DNA of 6,112 nt, taken from contig JAFSZQ010000010.1 in NCBI GenBank assembly GCA_017458885.1, positions 1-6,112 on the forward strand, in the 5' to 3' direction. The first letter of the stretch is position 1. Each line of letters begins with the position of its first letter. A program made the position numbers and the translations under genes. This DNA is from Oscillospiraceae bacterium (GTDB taxonomy: Bacteria > Bacillota > Clostridia > Oscillospirales > Oscillospiraceae). The notes beneath the pieces were generated by a model. The model saw only the letters and a program-made list of their open reading frames with translations, searched no databases and was not told where the DNA came from. Shown piece by piece: positions 1 through 6,112 of this stretch.

Positions 1-1608
1 AACGACGCGCTGACGCGGCTCGACGCGCTGCGCGCGGAGGAGAGCCGTCTGCTCGCGCGGCGCGCAAGCCTTGCGCCGTGGTCGGCGCTGGACGCGCCGC
101 TCGACCGCCGCGGAACGGCGCGCACGGTCTTCCGTCTGGAGGTCTGTCCCGCCGCCGTCGAGCTGGACGCGGTGCGCGGCGAGCTGGACGCGGCGGCGCT
201 CGCGGCGGCGCTGTGGGAGATCGGCGCGGACAGGCAGCAGAAATACGTCTGCCTGCTCTGCCACCGCGCGGACGCGGAGCAGACGCAGGAGCTGTTACGC
301 ACACACGGGTTCAGCGTCACGGAATTTTCGCAGACCCAAGGCACGGCGCGGGAGAACCTCGCGCAAACGGACGCGCTGCTCGCGGAGAACCGCGAGCGGC
401 AGCGGCGCGCCGAGGACGAGCTGGCGGCGCGCGCGGACGAGCGCGGCGCGCTGCGCCTGTACGCAGACCGCCTCGAGACCGAGGCGCTGCGCGAGGAGGG
501 CGTCGAGGCCCTGCTGACCGACGGCGTCATCCTCTTTTTCGAAGGCTGGGCGAGCGCGGAGCGCATGGGCGAAGTCGGCGCGCTGCTCGACGATTGCTCC
601 TGCGCGTGGGAGGCGAGCGACCCCACGGCGGAGGAGACGCCCGACGTGCCCGTGGCGCTCAAGAACAACGCCTTCACCCGCCCGCTCAACATGGTGACGG
701 ATATGTATTCGCTGCCGTCCTACGCGGGCGTCGATCCCAACCCGCTGATGGCGTTTTTCTTCATCCTGTTCTACGGGATCATGATGGCGGACATGGGCTA
801 CGGGCTGGTGATGATGCTCCTCTCGCTCGTGGTCATCAAGAAGTCGCGTCCCAACGGCCCCACGATGCGCCACATGATGCCGCTGATGTTCTACTGCGGC
901 GCGAGCACGTTCGTGATGGGCGCGCTGACGGGCGGCTTCTTCGGGGATTTCATCCCGCAATTCTGTAAACTCATCGACCCCGCGAGCACGTTAGCGATGC
1001 CCGCGCTCTTCAGTCCGCTCGACGACGCGGTGACGGCGCTGGTCGGCTCGCTGGCGCTGGGGCTGGCGCACATCTTCTTCGGCATGGGCGTGAGCGTGCG
1101 CATGAAGCTCAAGCGCGGACAGGTGATGGACGCGCTGTGCAACGAGGTCGCGTGGTATCTGGTATTCGCGCTCGGCGCGGCGGGGATCGTCACGGGGAAC
1201 AAGCTGTTTTTGTGGCTGATCGTCGCGCTGCTCGTGCTGACGCAGGGCTACGGTAAAAAGGGCGTCGCGGGCAAGCTGCTGGGCATTTTCGGCTCGCTCT
1301 ACAGCAACGTCACGGGCTATTTCAGCGACATCCTCTCCTACTCGCGTCTGATGGCGCTGATGCTCGCGGGCGCGGTCATCGCGCAGGTGTTCAACACCAT
1401 CGGCGCGCTGACGGGCAGCGTCGTCGGCTTTTTCATCATCTCGATGGTCGGCAACGCGCTCAACTTCGCGCTCAACCTGCTGGGCTGCTATGTGCACGAC
1501 ATGAGGCTCCAGTGCCTCGAGTTCTTCAGCCGCTTCTACGAGGACGGCGGGAAGCCCTTCCGCCCGCTTGCGCTGCGGGCAAAGTACGTGGATATCGTCA
1601 AAGATTGA
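1..1608 (+). CDS. ntpI: V-type ATP synthase/ATPase subunit I (subunit a), 3' part
   Basis: This is the membrane stator subunit that forms the ion half-channels against the K ring. The frame is open from base 1 through a TGA at 1606-1608 (535 codons visible), so the start is upstream; the family is about 650 residues, so roughly the first 100 are missing. The first ATG-like positions inside are not needed: codon 58 at 172 is an internal GTG and coding sense continues before it. Visible residues 1 to about 235 are the charged, helical cytoplasmic domain. From about 247 there are about eight hydrophobic segments, starting with NPLMAFFFILFYG and ADMGYGL. Two arginines matter: the one in SYSRLMAL (visible residue 449, codon at 1345) and the one in HDMRLQCLEFF (visible residue 502, codon at 1504). 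They match the two conserved arginines of E. hirae NtpI and yeast Vph1 needed for ion transport. The C-terminal FYEDGGKPFRPL is typical. ntpK follows after 15 nt. Identity is very secure. Confidence 0.96.
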   Translation, partial: NDALTRLDALRAEESRLLARRASLAPWSALDAPLDRRGTARTVFRLEVCPAAVELDAVRGELDAAALAAALWEIGADRQQKYVCLLCHRADAEQTQELLRTHGFSVTEFSQTQGTARENLAQTDALLAENRERQRRAEDELAARADERGALRLYADRLETEALREEGVEALLTDGVILFFEGWASAERMGEVGALLDDCSCAWEASDPTAEETPDVPVALKNNAFTRPLNMVTDMYSLPSYAGVDPNPLMAFFFILFYGIMMADMGYGLVMMLLSLVVIKKSRPNGPTMRHMMPLMFYCGASTFVMGALTGGFFGDFIPQFCKLIDPASTLAMPALFSPLDDAVTALVGSLALGLAHIFFGMGVSVRMKLKRGQVMDALCNEVAWYLVFALGAAGIVTGNKLFLWLIVALLVLTQGYGKKGVAGKLLGIFGSLYSNVTGYFSDILSYSRLMALMLAGAVIAQVFNTIGALTGSVVGFFIISMVGNALNFALNLLGCYVHDMRLQCLEFFSRFYEDGGKPFRPLALRAKYVDIVKD

Positions 1609-2113
<505 letters not shown>

Positions 2114-2118
<5 letters not shown>

Positions 2119-2695
2119 CGGACTCGAACGGATCACGAGCCGCATCGAAGCAGACGCGCGGCGCGAGATCGACGGCGTCCTCGACGAGGGCAGGGCGGAG
2201 GCGGAGCGCGTCGTGGGCGCGTGGCGCGCGCGCATCGACGCGGAGATCAGCGCGAGCGCGGAGCGGAACGAGAAAGCCGCCGCCGAGCGCGAGGAACGCC
2301 TCAAAAGCGCCGCGGAGCTGGAGGCGCGCAAGACCGTGCTCGCGGCGAAGCAGGAGCTGGTGGACGCGGCGTACGGGCGCGCACTGGAAAAGCTCTGCGC
2401 CGTGAGCGGCGAGGAGAAGACCGCGCTGCTCGCGGGCCTGCTCCTGCGCGCGTCGTCCACGGGAGCGGAGGAGGCGCTCTTTTCCGCCGCCGACCGCGCC
2501 GACGGCGCGAAGGCGGTCGCGCGCGCCAACGCGGAGGGCGGCAAGGCGCTGACGCTCTCGGAGGAGAGCGCGCCGATCCGCGGCGGCTTTATCCTGCGCG
2601 ACAAGAACGTGGAGGTGAACTGCGCGTTCGAGACGCTGCTGCGCTTGCAGCGGACGGAGACGGCGGGCGCGGTCGCGAAGATACTGTTCCCGTAA
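2114..2695 (+). CDS. ntpE: V-type ATPase subunit E (peripheral stalk)
   Basis: This soluble stator protein pairs with the small G/H-type coiled-coil subunit to link the A3B3 head to subunit I. It has 193 residues, usual for the bacterial family. Residues 1 to about 92 are highly charged and Ala/Glu/Arg-rich with no helix breakers, which fits the long N-terminal helix that forms the stalk coiled coil. The globular C-terminal domain (about 95-193) carries the recognisable GGFILRDKNVEVNCAF (157-172), followed by a helix ending AKILFP. The ATG at 2114 follows the ntpK stop by 10 nt, with a GAGGGGG site ending 5 nt upstream. N-terminal sequence is low in complexity, so the family call depends on the C-terminal motif and on the position between ntpK and ntpC. 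Its partner gene is normally upstream of ntpI and is not in this window. Confidence 0.93.
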
Positions 2696-2702
2696 AGGAG
2701 GG
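2695..2702 (+). promoter_or_regulatory. Shine-Dalgarno site deciding the TTG start of ntpC
   Basis: AAGGAGGG, beginning at the last base of the ntpE stop, ends 6 nt before TTG at 2709. No ATG or GTG in the ntpC frame lies at a workable distance before the conserved N-terminal helix, so this site fixes the TTG as the start. Confidence 0.8.
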
Positions 2703-2708
2703 AACGTC

Positions 2709-3581
2709 TTGACGAAAACAAACGGCAAAGACGTCGATTATCTGGCGGCGTCGGCATACGTCCGCGCGCTGGAGGCAGAGCTGCTGACGGCGGAGCGGTA
2801 CGAGCAGCTTCTCGCCGCCAAAAGCGGCGACGAGGCGGCGAAGCTCCTGCAGTCGTTCGGCTACGGCGCGGTGGAGCCGCGGCGTCCCGAGACCATCGAC
2901 GCCGCGCTCTCCGAAGCGCGCGAAAAGACCTTCGAGGCGCTCGGCGGCGTGATACCGGACGCCGCCCTGCTCGACGTGTTCCGCATCCCGTACGACTATC
3001 ACAACCTCAAGACGCTGCTCAAGGCGGAGGCGATGGGCGTCAGCCCCGACGCGCTGCTCACGGAGCTGGGGCGCGTGCCCTCTGCGGCGCTGCGCGACGG
3101 CGGCGAGCTGCCCGACTGCCTTGCCGCCGCGCTTGCCGAGGGGCGCGAGGTGCTTCATACCACGCGCGATGCGCAGTTGATGGACGTCGCGGTGGACAAA
3201 CGGTGCTTCCGCGACCTGCTCGAAACGGCGGAGCGGACGGGCAGCGCGTTCCTCGCCGGCCACGTCCGCCTGCGGATCGACGAAGTGAACCGGAGCATCC
3301 TGACGCGCGCGCGGCGGATGGGCAAGACCGACGATTTTGTGCGCGGCGCGCTGATCGAGGGCGGCAACGCCGCGCCCGACGCGCTGCTCTCCGGCGACGC
3401 GCCGGCGGACGGCGCGCTCGCGGCGTATCTGGCGCGCGCGCGGCTCGTGGCGTTCGGGGAGGAGCCCGTGCTCGCTTATCTCGCGGCGCGGGAGACGGAG
3501 TACGCGAACCTCCGCGTCGTGCTGATGGGGCGCGCCGCGGGCGTTCCGGCGGACGACCTGCGCGCAAGGCTGCGCGTATGA
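2709..3581 (+). CDS. ntpC: V-type ATPase subunit C (subunit d, rotor-ring adaptor)
   Basis: This soluble, helical, funnel-shaped subunit sits on the K ring and joins it to the central shaft (D and F). Family features are visible in order: VDYLAASAYVRALEAELLT near the N terminus (9-27), FRIPYDYHNLKTLLKAE (91-107), RIDEVNRSILTRARRMGK (189-206), and the C-terminal EEPVLAYLAARETEYANLR (251-269) followed by RARLRV. The protein begins at TTG, chosen because AAGGAGGG lies 6 nt upstream and the family N-terminal helix begins about eight residues in. At 290 residues it is shorter than the roughly 320-335 usual for bacterial homologues. Both ends look intact, so the loss is likely in inter-helix segments rather than a truncation. 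It lies 13 nt after ntpE and 10 nt before ntpF. Older annotations may call this family V-type ATPase 36 or 39 kDa subunit. Confidence 0.93.
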   Translation: MTKTNGKDVDYLAASAYVRALEAELLTAERYEQLLAAKSGDEAAKLLQSFGYGAVEPRRPETIDAALSEAREKTFEALGGVIPDAALLDVFRIPYDYHNLKTLLKAEAMGVSPDALLTELGRVPSAALRDGGELPDCLAAALAEGREVLHTTRDAQLMDVAVDKRCFRDLLETAERTGSAFLAGHVRLRIDEVNRSILTRARRMGKTDDFVRGALIEGGNAAPDALLSGDAPADGALAAYLARARLVAFGEEPVLAYLAARETEYANLRVVLMGRAAGVPADDLRARLRV

Positions 3582-3585
3582 GGAG
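3581..3585 (+). promoter_or_regulatory. Shine-Dalgarno site of ntpF
   Basis: AGGAG overlaps the last base of the ntpC TGA. It is 6 nt from the ATG at 3592 and 12 nt from a second in-frame ATG at 3598, which favours the first. Confidence 0.65.
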
Positions 3586-3591
3586 AACGAT

Positions 3592-3909
3592 ATGGCAATG
3601 ACGTATAAGATCGCCGTCGTGGGCGACTGGAACTCCGTGATGGGCTTCCGCGCGCTGGGGCTGGAGGTCTGCCCCGCCGTCACGGCGGAGGACGCGCGCG
3701 CGGAGATCCGCCGTCTCGCGCACGAGGACTGCGCGGTGATCTACCTGACGGAGACGCTGGCGCGCGCGATGCCCGACGTGCTGGAGCGGTACAAGGACGC
3801 GCCGCGCCCCGCGATCATCCTGATCCCCGGGCGCGAGGGCCCGCTCGGCATCGGGCGGGACAGCATCCGGCGCGCGATCGAACGCGCCGTGGGCACGGAC
3901 ATTTTATAG
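3592..3909 (+). CDS. ntpF: V-type ATPase subunit F (central rotor; NtpG in E. hirae naming)
   Basis: This small soluble subunit binds subunit D in the central shaft and affects coupling of ATP hydrolysis to rotation. It has 105 residues, matching the family's 100-110. The Rossmann-like alpha/beta fold is marked by KIAVVGDWNSVMGFRALG (6-23), the strand AVIYLTE (48-54), PAIILIPGREGPLGIG (73-88) and the C-terminal AVGTDIL (99-105); these closely follow E. hirae NtpG. Two in-frame ATGs compete: 3592, with the better spacing to AGGAG, and 3598, which gives MTYKI, the same beginning as the E. hirae protein as I recall it. The first is chosen on spacing; the difference is only two residues. Symbol use varies: subunit F is called ntpG in E. 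hirae and atpF or ntpF elsewhere. It lies 18 nt before ntpA. Confidence 0.94.
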   Translation: MAMTYKIAVVGDWNSVMGFRALGLEVCPAVTAEDARAEIRRLAHEDCAVIYLTETLARAMPDVLERYKDAPRPAIILIPGREGPLGIGRDSIRRAIERAVGTDIL

Positions 3910-3912
3910 GAA

Positions 3913-3919
3913 AGAGGGG
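3913..3919 (+). promoter_or_regulatory. Shine-Dalgarno site for the TTG start of ntpA
   Basis: AGAGGGG lies 8 nt before TTG at 3928, inside the 18-nt gap after ntpF, followed by a T-rich spacer. It supports the TTG because the translation from there begins directly with the conserved family N terminus ([14 protein letters not shown]). Confidence 0.65.
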
Positions 3920-3927
3920 ATTTTCTT

Positions 3928-5700
3928 TTGGCAGGCAAGATCGTAAAAGTCTCCGGTCCGCTGGTGGTCGCGACGGGGCTGACGGACGCGAATATGTCCG
4001 ACGTCGTGCGCGTCGGCCCGCAGCGGCTGATCGGCGAGATACTGACCATGAAGGGCGACGCCGCCTCCATTCAGGTCTATGAGGAGACCTCGGGGCTCGG
4101 CCCCGGCGCGGCGGTCGAGACCACCGGCGCGCCGATGAGCGTGGAGCTCGCCCCGGGCATGATCGAGGGCATTTACGACGGCATCCAGCGCCCGCTGGAG
4201 AAGATCGTCGAGAAGGTCGGCGCGAACATCACGCGCGGCGTCGAGGTGCCCGCCGTCGATCACGAGAAGAAGTGGGCGTTCACCGCCACCGCCAAGGTCG
4301 GCGACAGGGTCTCGGGCGGCGACGTGCTCGGTACCGTGCCGGAGACGAGCGTCGTGCTCCACAAGATCATGGTGCCGCCGAACGTCAGCGGCACGATCAC
4401 CGACATCCGCAGCGGCAGCTTCACCGTCACGGAGCGGTTTGGCACGCTCAAGACCGACGACGGCAAGGAGACGCCGCTCCAAATGCTGCAAAAGTGGCCA
4501 GTCCGCGTCGGACGCCCGTACGCGAAAAAATTCCCGCCCGCGCGCCCGCTCCAGTCGGGGCAGCGCATCATCGACACGCTGTTCCCCATCGCCAAGGGCG
4601 GCACCGCGGCGGTGCCTGGCCCGTTCGGCAGCGGCAAGACGGTCGTGCAGCACCAGCTCGCCAAGTGGTCGGACGTGGACATCGTGGTCTACATCGGCTG
4701 CGGCGAGCGCGGCAACGAGATGACCGACGTGCTGCGCGAGTTCCCCGAGCTGAAGGATCCCCGCACGGGCGAGAGCCTGATGAAGCGCACGGTGCTGATC
4801 GCGAACACCTCGGATATGCCCGTCGCGGCGCGTGAGGCGTCGGTCTACACCGGCATCACCATCGCGGAGTACTTCCGCGACATGGGCTACGACGTGGCGG
4901 TCATCGCGGACTCCACCTCCCGCTGGGCGGAAGCCCTGCGCGAGATGTCGGGGCGTTTGGAGGAGATGCCGGGCGAGGAGGGCTATCCCGCGTACCTCGC
5001 CTCGCGCCTCGCGCAGTTCTACGAGCGCGCGGGCAGCGTGCAGTGCATCGGCTCGGACGCGCGGCGCGGGAGCCTGACCGCCGTCGGCGCGGTCTCGCCC
5101 CCGGGCGGAGACCTCTCCGAGCCGGTGTCCCAGGCGACGATGCGCATCGTCAAGGTGTTCTGGGCGCTCGACGCGCAGCTTGCCTACCGCCGCCATTTCC
5201 CCGCGATCAACTGGCTCAACTCCTACTCGCTCTACCTCGACGCGCTGAGGCCGTGGTTCGACGAGAATCTGGGCGAGAGCTTTCTGCGCAACAGGACGCA
5301 GGCGATGGCGATTCTCCAGAGCGAAGCGAGCCTCAACGAGATCGTCCAGCTCGTCGGCAAGGACGCGCTTTCGCCGAACGACCAGCTCACGATCGAGGTC
5401 GCGCGCATGATCCGCGAGGACTATTTGCAGCAGAACGCCTTCACCGACGTGGACGGCTATTCGAGCTACGACCGCCAGAGCAGGCTGCTCGACGTCATCC
5501 TGGACTACGACCGCCGCTGCCGCGACGCCATCGCCAAGGGCGCGGACACGGCGAAGCTGTTCGACATTCCCGCGCGCGAGGCGATCGGGCGCGCCAAGAG
5601 CGTGCCGGCGGACGAGTACGCGGACGCCTACGACCGCATCCGCCTCGATATGGCGCGGGAGATCGAAGACGTTGCCGCCGAGGGAGGTGAGGACGAATGA
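3928..5700 (+). CDS. ntpA: V-type ATPase catalytic subunit A
   Basis: This subunit hydrolyses ATP (EC 7.1.2.2 for H+ or 7.2.2.1 for Na+ transport) and alternates with B in the A3B3 head. It has 590 residues, against about 590-600 in the family. The N-terminal beta-barrel (about 1-70) opens with [13 protein letters not shown]. The insert specific to A subunits (about 110-190) contains [12 protein letters not shown]. The Walker A loop GPFGSGKT is at 231-238 with Lys237, and GCGERGNEM (257-265) supplies the catalytic Glu260. The Walker B strand DVAVIADS (322-329) ends in the [13 protein letters not shown] signature, and [11 protein letters not shown] is at 390-400. The helical C-terminal domain runs to the acidic GGEDE end. 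No intein interrupts the P-loop, the usual insertion site in archaeal and yeast homologues. The P-loop has Ser235 where yeast Vma1 has the redox-sensitive Cys261. The TTG start is supported by AGAGGGG 8 nt upstream and by the conserved N terminus. Confidence 0.98.
   Translation: MAGKIVKVSGPLVVATGLTDANMSDVVRVGPQRLIGEILTMKGDAASIQVYEETSGLGPGAAVETTGAPMSVELAPGMIEGIYDGIQRPLEKIVEKVGANITRGVEVPAVDHEKKWAFTATAKVGDRVSGGDVLGTVPETSVVLHKIMVPPNVSGTITDIRSGSFTVTERFGTLKTDDGKETPLQMLQKWPVRVGRPYAKKFPPARPLQSGQRIIDTLFPIAKGGTAAVPGPFGSGKTVVQHQLAKWSDVDIVVYIGCGERGNEMTDVLREFPELKDPRTGESLMKRTVLIANTSDMPVAAREASVYTGITIAEYFRDMGYDVAVIADSTSRWAEALREMSGRLEEMPGEEGYPAYLASRLAQFYERAGSVQCIGSDARRGSLTAVGAVSPPGGDLSEPVSQATMRIVKVFWALDAQLAYRRHFPAINWLNSYSLYLDALRPWFDENLGESFLRNRTQAMAILQSEASLNEIVQLVGKDALSPNDQLTIEVARMIREDYLQQNAFTDVDGYSSYDRQSRLLDVILDYDRRCRDAIAKGADTAKLFDIPAREAIGRAKSVPADEYADAYDRIRLDMAREIEDVAAEGGEDE
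5683..5690 (+). promoter_or_regulatory. Near-perfect Shine-Dalgarno site of ntpB, inside ntpA
   Basis: GGAGGTGA, an eight-base match to the 16S anti-Shine-Dalgarno core, ends 6 nt before the ntpB ATG at 5697. It is encoded within the Gly-Gly-Glu codons at the end of ntpA and is the strongest ribosome binding site in the window. Confidence 0.85.
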
Positions 5701-6112
5701 TCCGTGAATACAAGACCGTGGAGGAGATCGTCAGCCCCCTGATGATGGTGCGCATGGTCGAGGGCGTGACCTACGACGAGCTGGTGGAGATCGAGCTGCG
5801 CGACGGCTCCATCCGCCGCGGCAAGGTGCTGGAGGTCAACGGCGATACCGCCGTGGTGCAGCTCTTTGAGTCCGCCGCGGGCATCAACCTTGCCGACGCA
5901 AAGGTGCGCTTCCTCGGGCATCCGCTCCAGCTCGGCGTGTCGGGCGATATGCTCGGGCGCGTGTTCAACGGCATGGGACGTCCCATCGACGGCGGCCCCG
6001 AGATATTGCCCGAGGAATACCGCGACATCAACGGCTTGCCGATGAACCCCGCCGCGCGCGACTACCCAAACGAGTTCATCCAGACCGGCGTCTCGACCAT
6101 CGACGGGCTGAA
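5697..6112 (+). CDS. ntpB: V-type ATPase subunit B (non-catalytic), 5' part
   Basis: This nucleotide-site subunit alternates with A in the head. The first 138 codons are visible; the family is about 460 residues, so about 70 percent lies beyond the window. Residues 1 to about 75 form the N-terminal beta-barrel domain, containing [17 protein letters not shown] (21-37) and [17 protein letters not shown] (42-58). Next come [20 protein letters not shown] (87-106), [17 protein letters not shown] (111-127) and [11 protein letters not shown] (128-138), a highly conserved run in B subunits that distinguishes them from A and from F-type beta. The nucleotide-binding core is not reached. The ATG overlaps the ntpA stop as ATGA, and GGAGGTGA lies 6 nt upstream, so translation is probably coupled to ntpA, consistent with the equal A:B ratio in the complex. 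No frameshift is seen in the visible part. Confidence 0.97.
   Translation, partial: MIREYKTVEEIVSPLMMVRMVEGVTYDELVEIELRDGSIRRGKVLEVNGDTAVVQLFESAAGINLADAKVRFLGHPLQLGVSGDMLGRVFNGMGRPIDGGPEILPEEYRDINGLPMNPAARDYPNEFIQTGVSTIDGL

Noticed and set aside
172..174. GTG as a possible start of ntpI
   Set aside because: The same frame is open and protein-like back to base 1, there is no ribosome site before it, and starting there would remove much of the cytoplasmic domain.
78..968. A + strand open frame overlapping ntpI in another frame
   Set aside because: Its Gly/Arg/Ala-rich translation is a frame shadow of ntpI; the ntpI frame shows the conserved membrane motifs through the same bases.
3910..3927. 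Possible promoter or terminator in the widest gap (ntpF-ntpA), with a short T run
   Set aside because: The gap is only 18 nt, there is no preceding GC-rich hairpin, and the bases are explained by the ribosome site and spacer of ntpA.
4618..4641. Possible intein at the ntpA P-loop, a known insertion site in homologues
   Set aside because: GPFGSGKT is continuous with flanking conserved sequence, and the protein has the normal length.
3904..5196. A long - strand open frame opposite ntpA
   Set aside because: It mirrors the codon pattern of ntpA, is rich in His, Arg and Ala-Val repeats, has no family motif and would be wholly contained in a conserved gene.

Overview
The window lies entirely inside a bacterial V-type (V/A-type) ATPase operon, on the + strand. 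In order it holds the 3' part of ntpI (subunit a/I), then complete ntpK (c ring), ntpE (peripheral stalk E), ntpC (subunit d/C), ntpF/ntpG (subunit F) and ntpA (catalytic A), and the 5' part of ntpB (non-catalytic B). This I-K-E-C-F-A-B order matches the classic Enterococcus hirae ntp operon. Each assignment rests on family motifs read directly from the translations.

The DNA is very GC-rich, with strong G/C preference at third codon positions. Protein sequences resemble the Firmicutes-type Na+ V-ATPase. Together with AGGAGG-type ribosome binding sites and two TTG starts, this suggests a high-GC member of the Clostridia (Oscillospiraceae- or Christensenella-like, possibly from gut). That placement is inference and no marker here fixes the lineage.

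Layout: 1-1608 ntpI (start lies upstream); 1624-2103 ntpK; 2114-2695 ntpE; 2709-3581 ntpC (TTG start); 3592-3909 ntpF; 3928-5700 ntpA (TTG start); 5697-6112 ntpB (runs off the end). Gaps are 10-18 nt and ntpA/ntpB overlap by 4 nt, so one polycistronic message is expected. I see no internal promoter or terminator, no RNA gene, mobile element or CRISPR array, and no gene-free stretch over 20 nt.

How the parts work together: A and B form the hexameric ATPase head; F and C/d form or cap the central rotor that sits on the K ring; I provides the ion half-channels and stator contact; E is a peripheral stalk protein. The residues that bind Na+ in the E. hirae K ring are all present in NtpK, so Na+ is the predicted coupling ion. 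The remaining usual subunits (G/H stalk partner upstream, D downstream) would lie outside the window. I found no undescribed system; the points of interest concern ion specificity, translation signals and a compact subunit C.
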